Assembly: GCA_019428905.1 (NCBI GenBank)
Contig: JAHYJN010000005.1
Span: forward strand, 1 to 64,000
Direction of reading: 5' to 3'
DNA from: Candidatus Brevefilum sp.
GTDB taxonomy: Bacteria; Chloroflexota; Anaerolineae; Anaerolineales; Anaerolineaceae
DNA: 64,000 bases
Made by a program: the position numbers and the translations under genes. The notes under the pieces were generated by a model. That model saw only the letters and a list, made by a program, of their open reading frames with translations, ran no database searches and was not told where the DNA came from. Below are positions 10,510 to 19,967 of this stretch, one piece after another (the stretch's first letter is position 1; each line of letters starts with the position of its first letter).

Positions 10510-12582
10510 TTATTTTGTTGAACAAAATTGTCCGATCATGGATTGGTGATTAAGATTTAGGTCAAATTGATCCGGATCATCTTCCAGGATAGCCTGCCAT
10601 AGGTTGCAAATCCGTTCGTTAAACGCCCCTTGTGTTCGTTCACTCAATATTTCACTGATTTCAAACGCCTGTGACAGCTGCTCTGTTCGCAAGTATCCTT
10701 CGATGAACACAAAATATTCTGTCAGCTCGTTGGGCCGATCCTCCCCTGCAAAGGTTTGATCGCCAATCCCGGCTACGCTGACCCAATCACCCCGTTGGGC
10801 AGCCAGTTCAGCATCCTGGAAGAACAAACACCAGGTTTCAGCATCAGGAAAATCAAATAGATGTGTTGGGGGTAACGCCGCAGGCATTTGCTCGGTGTTG
10901 ACCAATGCCAGGTTTGAAAGCGGGACAGCCTCAAGCATCGCTTCAGGCAGGGTGAGCGGGATCCGGTCTGGGTGGTTGGGATCGATCACCCGCAGGCATC
11001 CAGGCGGCTCGTAATGAACGACCAACAAGCGGTCGGTTGAACTTGATAGTTGTAATGAACGATAAGCTTTATCGATGGGAATGCCAGGTGCGAGGGCCGG
11101 CAGGCTTGACCCGAGGCGAACGCTCAGGTAAAACATGGCAAAATCCAAATATTCAGACTTATTTTCTGGTGCATAAATCCAATTAAGCAGGGCCGTCAGG
11201 GAGTCATCTTGATAAAGTTGGATGGACGGCATATCGTTGACCACTAAAATCGTGCCCGCTTCCAAGCCTGGCGCCCTGTGGTTTAATTGTTGGAAATACC
11301 GTTGAACTTCTAGCCATTGACTGCGATAGAAATTTGCATTCCAAAAATGTGAACCGATCGAACCGCCCACCAGCAAGGCTATCAGCCCGGTTCGTAATAC
11401 GCGCAGTGCTTGCCACTTGATTTGTGACAAAAGGTGCAGCAAAACTGTTACCAGCAATGCCACCCAGGGGATAAAAGCCAGGGTAAACCGGCTGCGAAAA
11501 TGACCTTCGATGCTTAGCTCGAGATCTACCAGCCAAAACGGCCAACCTGCAAAGGCAATGCCAGCCAGTGCCATTAACAGGGCCGGCAAGCTGAAGTTCT
11601 GCCCGATTTGAGGTTCTTGTTCAGGCTGTTGATTTGTAAAGTGTAAAAACAGGAAGACCAAGCTGATCGAAAGAAGGGTCAGCAACAGGTAGATCAGCCA
11701 GAAGGGTTGGCTAAAATCCTGGCTGGTCAGGTGGGGCAGGGCATTTTTCCATACGAGCAAAACTGCGTCCAAAACCTGTGAGAAGATGTCCTGCCACCAT
11801 GCTAATGTGATGAAACTGGCTACACCCTCTTCAAGGGGCTGGTAACTTGGGAACTTAAAGACAAACACACGCCAAACCAGGAAGCACAATGTCACTAACC
11901 AGTAGGGCACCAGGTGCAGCAAGCTGTGCCGTAATTGCTGCTTGCGGCTGGTTGTTTGGCCTGAGATGACCCACCACACAGCAACCGCTCGGACCGCTTC
12001 CCACCCTAAGAAATATTCAATCGTAAATTGGCTGAGGCTTGTTGCCACGACGGATGGGAGATGCCAGACCCATGATCTGTACCAGGGATCCCCTTTACTG
12101 TGACCCTTAACAGCTTGTACTGTGGCAATCAATGAAAACAAGTATAAGGCCATTCCCGAAAAGTGATGGCTGTAGGTAACGGTTTGGGGATGCCCTAAAA
12201 ACCCCGGGTAAATGGCAAACAACAACGCAGCCCACAGGGCTTCCTTCTGGTGGTGTGGCCAGATTGACCGGATTAACTGCCAAAAAAGGAGGGCACACAG
12301 CCAGTGCAGTAACAAGCCTACAACGTGATAGCCCAAAGGTTGTTCCCCTAACAGCCAGGTTAAACCCATGAAGACCCAGGCAGAATATGGGCGGTCGGAT
12401 GCGACAAAGTCCGGGTAGCCACCCGGTCCAAACCGATGAAAAATGAGGCTGTAGGGCAGGTCATCCCAGTATAAGCCCAGGCTGGGGATGAGCATGCCAT
12501 ATGCTAAGGTACATACCACCAGCAAGAACAGGGGTGTCTTTAATGGTGAATCTAAAATTGATTTTGCTACTTTTTTCATCAA
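10510..12582 (-). CDS. Large multi-TM membrane protein (glycosyltransferase/mannosyltransferase-like topology)
   Basis: 690 aa ORF; LYWDDLPY and DRPYSAWVF near the N-terminus, many hydrophobic segments, soluble C-terminal part. Confidence 0.65.
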   Translation of the reverse strand: MMKKVAKSILDSPLKTPLFLLVVCTLAYGMLIPSLGLYWDDLPYSLIFHRFGPGGYPDFVASDRPYSAWVFMGLTWLLGEQPLGYHVVGLLLHWLCALLFWQLIRSIWPHHQKEALWAALLFAIYPGFLGHPQTVTYSHHFSGMALYLFSLIATVQAVKGHSKGDPWYRSWVWHLPSVVATSLSQFTIEYFLGWEAVRAVAVWWVISGQTTSRKQQLRHSLLHLVPYWLVTLCFLVWRVFVFKFPSYQPLEEGVASFITLAWWQDIFSQVLDAVLLVWKNALPHLTSQDFSQPFWLIYLLLTLLSISLVFLFLHFTNQQPEQEPQIGQNFSLPALLMALAGIAFAGWPFWLVDLELSIEGHFRSRFTLAFIPWVALLVTVLLHLLSQIKWQALRVLRTGLIALLVGGSIGSHFWNANFYRSQWLEVQRYFQQLNHRAPGLEAGTILVVNDMPSIQLYQDDSLTALLNWIYAPENKSEYLDFAMFYLSVRLGSSLPALAPGIPIDKAYRSLQLSSSTDRLLVVHYEPPGCLRVIDPNHPDRIPLTLPEAMLEAVPLSNLALVNTEQMPAALPPTHLFDFPDAETWCLFFQDAELAAQRGDWVSVAGIGDQTFAGEDRPNELTEYFVFIEGYLRTEQLSQAFEISEILSERTQGAFNERICNLWQAILEDDPDQFDLNLNHQSMIGQFCSTK

Positions 12583-12813
12583 TGGTCTGGTCGCTTACAC
12601 CTGCCGTGAGGCTGTATGTGCATTTGATCGCCTGAAATGGCTTAACCAGCAATTGCAGGATGGGATAATTTTGTCCATTCCTTAAATGCTCAACAAATTT
12701 CGTGCAATGTTGGTGTTCTTAACTTTATGACACATCCTGGGATATATGGGTGGGTGGGTGAATTTGGGTTGCTCAAGCATGACTGCCAAAATTCATCTCC
12801 AGTAAAACAAAAG

Positions 12814-12886
12814 TACCCTCGGTGCGATTCGAACGCACAACCTACTGCTCCGCAAGCAGTTGCTCTGTCCATTAAGCTACGAGGGC
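12814..12886 (-). tRNA. tRNA-Arg (anticodon GCG)
   Basis: Minus strand GCCCTCGTAGCTTAATGGACAGAGC-AACTGCTTGCGGAGCAGT-AGGTTGTGCGTTCGAATCGCACCGAGGGTA; cloverleaf foldable; loop TTGCGGA. Confidence 0.88.
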
Positions 12887-12939
12887 TCCTTACGAGTGTT
12901 AAATTCTATTCTAAAACCCCTCTCTGGTCAAGAGGAACG

Positions 12940-13190
12940 GTGAGGGTGTTGAAAAACGAACAATGATTAATCATCATTTGTCAAAATCCATAATTAATTC
13001 CATTAACTATTATAATTGTCTATATTATAACAATATGTAGGGGCAACCCTTCGCGTAGCACTCTTCGAGCCGTGGTTGCCTCGCGTAGCACTCTCTGCGA
13101 AGCGCTCTTCGAGTTGAGCAGGGCGGACACGGAGGTCCGCCCCTACGGTTTAATTTTTATTAAGAAAAATATAATTTTCAACACCCTCAC
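12940..13190. mobile_element. MITE-like non-coding element with 16-bp terminal inverted repeats
   Basis: GTGAGGGTGTTGAAAA (12940-12955) and TTTTCAACACCCTCAC (13175-13190); no transposase ORF inside. Confidence 0.65.
13037..13146. repeat. Nested GC-rich repeat inside the MITE-like element
   Basis: Bounded by GTAGGGGC ... GCCCCTAC; contains TCGCGTAGCACTCT twice and hairpin GGGCGGAC ACGGAG GTCCGCCC. Confidence 0.75.
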
Positions 13191-13292
13191 GGCGCTGCCA
13201 GCGTAAGAGATCCATTAGAAGGCTGTTGGGGTACTTGCCAATCACCGGTAACAGGACTATAATTTTTTACGTCAATTGACAGGAAGTTAGTT

Positions 13293-13589
13293 ATGCCCAC
13301 ATATACATACCAATGTGAAAACTGCGGCGTCCGCTTCGACCAGTACCAGAAGTTCACAGAAGAACATCTGCTGGTCTGCCCGGAATGCAATGAACCCGCT
13401 TTGCGTAAGGTTTACCAACCGGTCGGGATTGTCTTTAAAGGCAAGGGTTTTTACGCGACCGATAATCGTTCCCCATCCGGGCAATCTTACCACTCCGAAA
13501 AAGAGGATTCAGGCAAGAAGGATAACAACGGCAAGTCAGAAACGAAATCAGAAGATAAAGCCAGTAAAAGCAAAGCTTCTGAAGATTAA
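13293..13589 (+). CDS. FmdB family zinc-ribbon protein
   Basis: MPTYTYQCENCGVRFDQYQKFTEEHLLVCPECN...LRKVYQPVGIVFKGKGFYATD. Confidence 0.92.
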   Translation: MPTYTYQCENCGVRFDQYQKFTEEHLLVCPECNEPALRKVYQPVGIVFKGKGFYATDNRSPSGQSYHSEKEDSGKKDNNGKSETKSEDKASKSKASED

Positions 13590-13785
13590 GCGCTAATGTA
13601 AAACAATAACAGGGTTACCCCACCAGGTGACCCTGTTTGTTTTTAATGCGAGGTGCATGGTTCCGGGTTGGGTTGAAAATGTACCCCGGTCACTTTACGA
13701 TTCACAGTCTTGCTCTGTGCTGCCCCACTGGCTGGTTTGCGCTATAATCGTAGTATCGCCAAGATCAATTGATGAGTGCAATCTT

Positions 13786-15948
13786 ATGAAACAACTTTTG
13801 CAAAATATGAAAACCGGTCAAGCCTTAGTCGCAGAGGTGCCCGTTCCCAACCCGGGGCCGGGATCTGCCCTGGTGCGTACCGCAAATTCCTTGGTCTCAG
13901 CCGGGACGGAGCGGATGTTGGTGTCCTTTGCCAAGCAGGGTCTGCTGGGTAAAGCGCGTTCTCGCCCGGATCTGGCGCGGGAGGTGCTTAACAAAGCCCG
14001 GCGTGAGGGCTTAATCACCACCATTGAAGCGGCCATGAACAAATTGGATCAGCCTTTGGCATTGGGCTACTCATCTGCCGGCACGATCATTCAGACCGGG
14101 ATGGGTCTGCAGGGCTTTAAAACAGGCGACCGAGTGGCTTGCGCGGGCGGTGGGTTTGCGGTGCATGCTGAATACGCCGCCATCCCGCAAAACCTGCTGG
14201 TGCCGATACCTGGCAATGTGGACTTTGAACAAGCCGCGTTTGCCACCATCGGCGCGATCGCCATGCAGGGCTTCCGCCTGGCAGAGGTGCAGGTGGGGGC
14301 GCGGGTGGGTGTGATCGGCCTGGGCTTGCTGGGGCTGCTGGCTGTTGGGATTGCCCATGCGGCTGGCTGCCAGGTGCTGGGGGTGGACCTTGACCCGGCG
14401 CGAGTTGACCTGGCTTTACAAATGGGCGCACAGGCGGCCATCACCCGCGAGCAGGCCGTTGAAGCGGCAGCTGCCTTCTCCCACGGCAGGGGACTGGATG
14501 CAATTCTGATCTGTGCGGACACCGCTGACAGTGATCCTGTCGAACTGGCGGGAGAGATCGCTCGCGACCGGGCAAAAGTGGTGGTGGTCGGCGCGGTAGG
14601 GATGACGGTCCCTCGCAAGCCCTACTACGAAAAAGAATTGGCGCTGGTCGTTTCCCGCTCTTACGGGCCGGGACGCTATGACCCGGATTATGAAGAAAAA
14701 GGTCAGGATTACCCGATTGGGTACGTCCGCTGGACAGAAGCCCGTAACATCGAGTCTTTCTTGGGGCTGATGGCGGATGAAAAGCTGGATGTCTCACCGC
14801 TGATCACCCACCGCATACCGATTGAGGAAGGTGAACGCGCCTACGCGGTCATCACCGGCGCAGAGCCCTATGTGGGTGTGCTGCTCACTTACGGGGAGGG
14901 TCCCTTACCCAAGGAAAACCGCATCCCTAACTTTGAGGCGCCGACTGTGCAGGTCAAACCGGGTGAGATCCTGGCGTTGGGCGTATTAGGGGCGGGCAAT
15001 TACGCCCTTTCAACTTTCTTACCGGTGATCAAGAAGGTCGGCGGGATTGCACCGGTGGGGATCGTTTCAGCCTCTGGCGTCAGCGCTCAACATGCTGCGC
15101 GGCGGTTCGGCTTTGGCTTTTCTGCCAGCGATCCGGAATCGGTTTTAAATGACCTGGCCATTAATTTGATCGCCATCCTGACCCGCCACGACTTACACAG
15201 CGAGCAGATTCTGAGCGCGCTCCAATCCGGCAAGCATGTCTACTGTGAAAAACCGCTGGCGATCAACCCAGAACAACTGGAACAAGTCCAAAAGGCGCTG
15301 GAAACAGAAGAGCAACCCCTGGTCACCCTGGGGTTCAACCGGCGGTTTGCCCCCCTGGCGATGGACTTAAAGGGTTTTATGGATCAGCGCCATGAGCCCC
15401 TGTATGCCCACTACCGGGTGAATGCCAACGTGCTGCCCCCAGAGCATTGGCTGATTGACCCCGCTGTGGGCGGTGGGCGGATCATAGGCGAGGGCTGCCA
15501 CTTTATCGACTTTTTGACCTTTTTGGTCGGCGAGAACCCAATCGAGGTCTCTGTGCACGGTTTGCCGGATAACGGGAAGTACAGTGAAGACAACGTGGTC
15601 ATGACCTTCCGCTTCCCGGATCAGTCGATTGGGGTGGTCAGCTACCTGGCCAACGGGGATAAGTCCTACCCGAAGGAGTACCTGGAAGTGTTCTGCGGCG
15701 GACGGATCGCTGTTTTGGATGATTGGCGCAAGCTGGAGCTGGTTAGCAACCACAAGCGCCAGGTCAAACGGCATGTTCTGCGGCAGGATAAAGGACATCA
15801 AGCGGCCTGGCAGGCTTTCTTAGCAGCCGTACGGGGTGAGCAAGAACCCCCGATCCCCTATGAGCAGTTGATCGGTGTTGCACGCGCCAGTTTTGCAGCC
15901 ATCGAAGCCTTGCGCAGCGGTGAAACAGTGAAGATTGCGAAGGAATAA
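13786..15948 (+). CDS. Bi-domain oxidoreductase (zinc-type alcohol dehydrogenase + Gfo/Idh/MocA)
   Basis: MKQLLQNMKTGQALVAEVPVPNPGPG...SAGTERMLVSFAKQGLLGKARSRPD; C-terminal GVLGAGNYALSTFLPV, EKPLAINPEQL; start moved to ATG 13786. Confidence 0.9.
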   Translation: MKQLLQNMKTGQALVAEVPVPNPGPGSALVRTANSLVSAGTERMLVSFAKQGLLGKARSRPDLAREVLNKARREGLITTIEAAMNKLDQPLALGYSSAGTIIQTGMGLQGFKTGDRVACAGGGFAVHAEYAAIPQNLLVPIPGNVDFEQAAFATIGAIAMQGFRLAEVQVGARVGVIGLGLLGLLAVGIAHAAGCQVLGVDLDPARVDLALQMGAQAAITREQAVEAAAAFSHGRGLDAILICADTADSDPVELAGEIARDRAKVVVVGAVGMTVPRKPYYEKELALVVSRSYGPGRYDPDYEEKGQDYPIGYVRWTEARNIESFLGLMADEKLDVSPLITHRIPIEEGERAYAVITGAEPYVGVLLTYGEGPLPKENRIPNFEAPTVQVKPGEILALGVLGAGNYALSTFLPVIKKVGGIAPVGIVSASGVSAQHAARRFGFGFSASDPESVLNDLAINLIAILTRHDLHSEQILSALQSGKHVYCEKPLAINPEQLEQVQKALETEEQPLVTLGFNRRFAPLAMDLKGFMDQRHEPLYAHYRVNANVLPPEHWLIDPAVGGGRIIGEGCHFIDFLTFLVGENPIEVSVHGLPDNGKYSEDNVVMTFRFPDQSIGVVSYLANGDKSYPKEYLEVFCGGRIAVLDDWRKLELVSNHKRQVKRHVLRQDKGHQAAWQAFLAAVRGEQEPPIPYEQLIGVARASFAAIEALRSGETVKIAKE

Positions 15949-16031
15949 TCCGGTCCCTCTGACCCAGGTGGTTTATCGCCGCGTGAGGTTGGCGGGTTGC
16001 AAATTTAATCACTAACCAGGCATCCATCATC

Positions 16032-17954
16032 ATGAATGTCATCAAAAAACGACTTAAGGCTGTGCGCGATCTGGGTCCCTCCAAGCTGTCGTTATACGCC
16101 CAGTACCAGGCTGGCTTGCGGAGCGGGCATTTTCGCCGGGTGCTGCCCAGCCGCAGGGATGACTTTGAGGGCCAACCCGGGTTGGCGCCTTTTGCCCATT
16201 TCCCCGAGGTCAGCCAGGCACAGCAAGACCTGGTTTTAGCAGAAGCCGACGAGGTTCGGCGCGGCCGTGTGCGGCTGTTTGGGGGTGACCTGGTGCCCCT
16301 CAACCTCGATGCTGGCGCTTCATCACAGCACTGGACGGTGTTGGAAAAGACGCCACCCGCAGAGGATATCAAGCTGATCTGGGAGCCTGCCAGGTTTGGC
16401 TGGGCAATTACCCTGGCACGAGCCTATGCCTTCAGCGGTGATCCGCTTTACGCCCGCGACTTTTGGGACAAGACCCTGCATTTTTTGAGCGCCCATCCCC
16501 CCAACCTCGGGCGTCACTGGCAGTCCGCCCAGGAAGTCGCCATTCGGTTGATGGTTTTGATCTATTGTGACCGGGTGTTGGCAGCCGCACCGTCATCCCT
16601 GTGGGAAAACCGCCGGCGGTTGTGGCAGGCGGCAGCCGAACATGCCGCTCGCATCCCACCGACCCTGTGCTATGCCCGGGCACAAAACAACAACCACCTG
16701 CTATCTGAAGCCGCTGGACTGTATGCTGCTGGCCGCTACTTGCCGACGCATCCCCAGGCGAAGGGCTGGCGTCAGCTGGGCTGGCGCTGGTTGAACCGCG
16801 GATTTCAAGCGCAGATCACAGAGTTCGGCACTTATGTTCAGCACAGCGTGAATTACCATCGCTTGATGCTCCAACTGGCTGTGTTCACAGATGGCTTGCG
16901 GCGTGAGTCCCAGGCGGGCGAGTGGCCAGATGCAACACTGGGGCGCTTGGCAGCAGCGACCCAATGGTTATGGGCTTTAACCGACCCAAATACTGGTAAA
17001 ACGCCTAACCTGGGCGCCAATGATGGCGCTTACTTGTTTCCGCTGACCTGCTTGCCAATCACGGACTACCGCCCGGTGGTAAGCGCAGCCGCCCGGGCTT
17101 TTTTAGGTGGGGAAATTTACGACCAGAGCGGCTTACAAGAAATGGGCGATTGGTTCACCCTCCCGACAAGCAGCTTGCCCTCAAAGCTTCAGCCGCAGGC
17201 GCCGGATATGCTTCGCCTGGAGTCAGGATCCGGCCGGGCGTTCTTGCGCGCAGCTCAATTTGAGGACCGGCCCTCGCATGCAGACCAGCTGCATGTTGAC
17301 CTGTGGTGGCGCGGTGTTAATCTCGCGCCAGACCCGGGCACTTACCAATACAATGCCCCGCCGCCCTGGGACAACCCCCTGGCGGATACCGCAGTTCACA
17401 ACACGCTTACGGTGGATGGGCAGCAGCAGATGTCCCGGGCTGGACGCTTTCTGTGGCTGGATTGGGCGCAGGCGGAAGTTTTAGGGCACGAGGTCGATCA
17501 GGAAGGCCGGTTAGCCTGGGTCAGTGCCGAGCATGACGGTTACCGCCGCTTGGGAGTGCGTCACCTGCGGAAATTGACCGTTCTCGACGATGGGTGGTTG
17601 GTGGTTGATCACCTCCTCCCATTTGACCAACCCGACCAACGTATCCACCAGGTGCAGTTGACCTGGCTCCTGCCGGACTGGGACTGGAGTTTTGACTCCG
17701 ATGACATTCTCACCCTGGAAGGGCCTGAGTTTCGGTTGAAATTGCACATTAGCGGGGTCGATCCGTTGAGTTTGGTCCGGGCAGGCGAGAGGATGCACGG
17801 CAGCATCACGCCTGAGCCCACCTGGGGATGGCAGTCGCCGACTTATTTCTCAAAAGTACCAGCTCTAATGCTAATGGGTGCCGTGTTCGGCAGATTGCCG
17901 ATTGAGGTTACTTCCACCTGGAAAATCATTGAACCCTCACCTTTCTCTGGGTAA
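16032..17954 (+). CDS. Heparinase II/III family protein (alginate lyase-like)
   Basis: WEPARFGWAITLARAY, NNNHLLSEAAGLYAAG, PSHADQLHVDLWWRGVNLAPDPGTYQYNAPPPWDN. Confidence 0.9.
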   Translation: MNVIKKRLKAVRDLGPSKLSLYAQYQAGLRSGHFRRVLPSRRDDFEGQPGLAPFAHFPEVSQAQQDLVLAEADEVRRGRVRLFGGDLVPLNLDAGASSQHWTVLEKTPPAEDIKLIWEPARFGWAITLARAYAFSGDPLYARDFWDKTLHFLSAHPPNLGRHWQSAQEVAIRLMVLIYCDRVLAAAPSSLWENRRRLWQAAAEHAARIPPTLCYARAQNNNHLLSEAAGLYAAGRYLPTHPQAKGWRQLGWRWLNRGFQAQITEFGTYVQHSVNYHRLMLQLAVFTDGLRRESQAGEWPDATLGRLAAATQWLWALTDPNTGKTPNLGANDGAYLFPLTCLPITDYRPVVSAAARAFLGGEIYDQSGLQEMGDWFTLPTSSLPSKLQPQAPDMLRLESGSGRAFLRAAQFEDRPSHADQLHVDLWWRGVNLAPDPGTYQYNAPPPWDNPLADTAVHNTLTVDGQQQMSRAGRFLWLDWAQAEVLGHEVDQEGRLAWVSAEHDGYRRLGVRHLRKLTVLDDGWLVVDHLLPFDQPDQRIHQVQLTWLLPDWDWSFDSDDILTLEGPEFRLKLHISGVDPLSLVRAGERMHGSITPEPTWGWQSPTYFSKVPALMLMGAVFGRLPIEVTSTWKIIEPSPFSG

Positions 17955-18043
17955 ACTGTCGGGGTATTATCAGGAAATTGGGCAGTAGACCCCGTTTTAA
18001 TTAATCGTACGTTGTTTCAGTATTCGAGTAAAATGTTAACAAG

Positions 18044-19261
18044 ATGCACATCCTTCTGATCCACCAGGCATTTGCAGCGCTGGACGAAGCCGGCGGTACG
18101 CGCCACCATGAATTGGCCAGGCACCTGGCGCGACATGGGCACCAGGTCACGATTATCGCCAGTCCCGTGAGCTACCTGACCGGCACTGGCAGCGGTGACC
18201 GGGTTCGGAGGCATACTGACGACCTGGGTGTGACCATCCTGCGCAGCTTTACGCTGCCCGCGCTGCATCGCTCATTTGTCTGGCGTGTGTTCAGCTTTAT
18301 CAGCTTTATGGTCTCCTCCTTCATCAATGGTTTGTTTGTGCGCCGTGTGGACCTGGTTTGGGGGACTACCCCGCCGATCTTCCAGGGACCAACGGCTTGG
18401 CTGCTGGCGCGGCTGAAGGGCGTTCCCTTCTTGCTGGAGGTGCGGGACCTGTGGCCGGCCTTTGCTGTAGCAGTGGGCGTGCTTAAAAACAAGCTTTTGA
18501 TCCGCCTATCTGAGGGGTTGGAGCGCTTCCTCTACCGGCATGCTGACCAGGTGGTGGTCAACTCACCGGGCTTCATCCCGCATGTAACTGCTCGCGGTGC
18601 CCAGCATGTGGCTTTGGTGCCCAATGGGGCAGATCCGGAGATGTTTGACCCCGAGTCCGATGGGCTAAAGGTTCGTCGGAAATTTGGCTTGGAAGGCTGC
18701 TTTGTGGTCCTGTATGCTGGTGCACATGGGCTATCCAATGATTTGGGGGTTGTTTTAGATGCTGCTGAACGTTTGCGTGATCAGCCTGAAATCCGGATTG
18801 TCCTGCTGGGTTCAGGCAAAGAGAAACCACGGTTACGCAGCGAGGCTGATCAGCGTCAGCTTGACCATGTGATGTTCCTGCCGCCGGTTCCCAAGCTGGA
18901 GATGCCTGAAGCCTTGGCTGCAGCAGATGCTTGCCTGGCAATTTTGCGGCCGATTGAGATGTATAAGACCACCTATCCCAATAAGGTCTTTGATTATATG
19001 GCAGCGGGGCGGCCCGTGATCCTGGCGATTGATGGCGTTATCCGGCAGGTGGTTGAAGAAGCGCAGGCGGGTGTGTTTGTCCCTCCGGGTGATTCACAGG
19101 TTCTGGCATCTGTGATTCAAGAGCTTGCTACCAACCCTGAAAAATGTCGTACAATGGGAATGAATGGCAGAAAGATGGTCCAATCACGGTATTCTCGCGA
19201 AGAAGTAGCGAATCAGTTTGCCGCGATCCTTGAAATGATGAGGAGCAGGAGAGATGGCTGA
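18044..19261 (+). CDS. Glycosyltransferase family 4 (WbuB-like)
   Basis: [42 protein letters not shown]4 C-terminal [19 protein letters not shown]. Confidence 0.92.
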   Translation: MHILLIHQAFAALDEAGGTRHHELARHLARHGHQVTIIASPVSYLTGTGSGDRVRRHTDDLGVTILRSFTLPALHRSFVWRVFSFISFMVSSFINGLFVRRVDLVWGTTPPIFQGPTAWLLARLKGVPFLLEVRDLWPAFAVAVGVLKNKLLIRLSEGLERFLYRHADQVVVNSPGFIPHVTARGAQHVALVPNGADPEMFDPESDGLKVRRKFGLEGCFVVLYAGAHGLSNDLGVVLDAAERLRDQPEIRIVLLGSGKEKPRLRSEADQRQLDHVMFLPPVPKLEMPEALAAADACLAILRPIEMYKTTYPNKVFDYMAAGRPVILAIDGVIRQVVEEAQAGVFVPPGDSQVLASVIQELATNPEKCRTMGMNGRKMVQSRYSREEVANQFAAILEMMRSRRDG

Positions 19262-19964
19262 AAAAATTCTGGTTGTTGATGACGAGATTTCACTCCAGGA
19301 GACCCTGGCTTATAACCTTAAAAAGCAGGGCTACCAGGTGGAGACTGCTGGCACTGGCACAGAAGCAATCGAACTAGCACGGGAGATCAAACCCGACTTG
19401 ATCATCCTGGATGTGATGCTGCCCGGTCTGGATGGCTTTGAAGTTTGCCGTATCCTGCGGCGTGAGATGTTCACGCCCGTCCTGATGCTCACCGCCAGAG
19501 ATGATGAAATTGACCGCGTTGTAGGACTGGAGGTCGGGGCGGATGATTACCTGGCCAAGCCCTTCAGCATGCGGGAACTGATTGCAAGGGTCAAAGCGAT
19601 GCTTCGGCGTGTGCGACTGGTGCGTGAGGAGGTTTCACAGGAGGAAATAACCAAACCCAAAGCACAAATCATGCAATTTGATAACCTGCGGATTGACATG
19701 ACCCGCCGCGAAATCACTGTTGATGATGAGGTCGTGGCTTTCAAACCCAAGGAGTACGAATTGTTGACCTTTTTTGGTCAGCATCAGGGGCAGGTGCTCT
19801 CACGAGAATTTATCCTTGAGCGCGTATGGGGATGGGATTATATCGGCGACAGCCGCACTGTGGACGTTCATGTACGCTGGCTGCGCGAAAAAATTGAGGT
19901 TGACCCGGCCAACCCGCAGCGAATCATCACCGTACGGGGTGCGGGATACCGTTTCGAAGGTTAA
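19254..19964 (+). CDS. OmpR/PhoB-family response regulator
   Basis: [24 protein letters not shown]..., [32 protein letters not shown]; wHTH C-terminus [12 protein letters not shown]. Confidence 0.95.
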   Translation: MAEKILVVDDEISLQETLAYNLKKQGYQVETAGTGTEAIELAREIKPDLIILDVMLPGLDGFEVCRILRREMFTPVLMLTARDDEIDRVVGLEVGADDYLAKPFSMRELIARVKAMLRRVRLVREEVSQEEITKPKAQIMQFDNLRIDMTRREITVDDEVVAFKPKEYELLTFFGQHQGQVLSREFILERVWGWDYIGDSRTVDVHVRWLREKIEVDPANPQRIITVRGAGYRFEG

Positions 19965-19967
19965 TCA

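Noticed and set aside
10389-10553. 54-codon plus-strand ORF MTRQWELAHIKVNEWIGSFVEILALDIPRNRREFDEDSLGVILLNKIVRSWIGD
   Set aside because: Reads like protein but has no SD, is below the ORF track cutoff and overlaps the 3' end of the opposite-strand gene; insufficient support
12690-12966. ORFs 12690-12872 (-) and 12727-12966 (+)
   Set aside because: Both run through tRNA-Arg (CDSNAQPTAPQAVALSIKLRGL is tRNA-derived); not real genes
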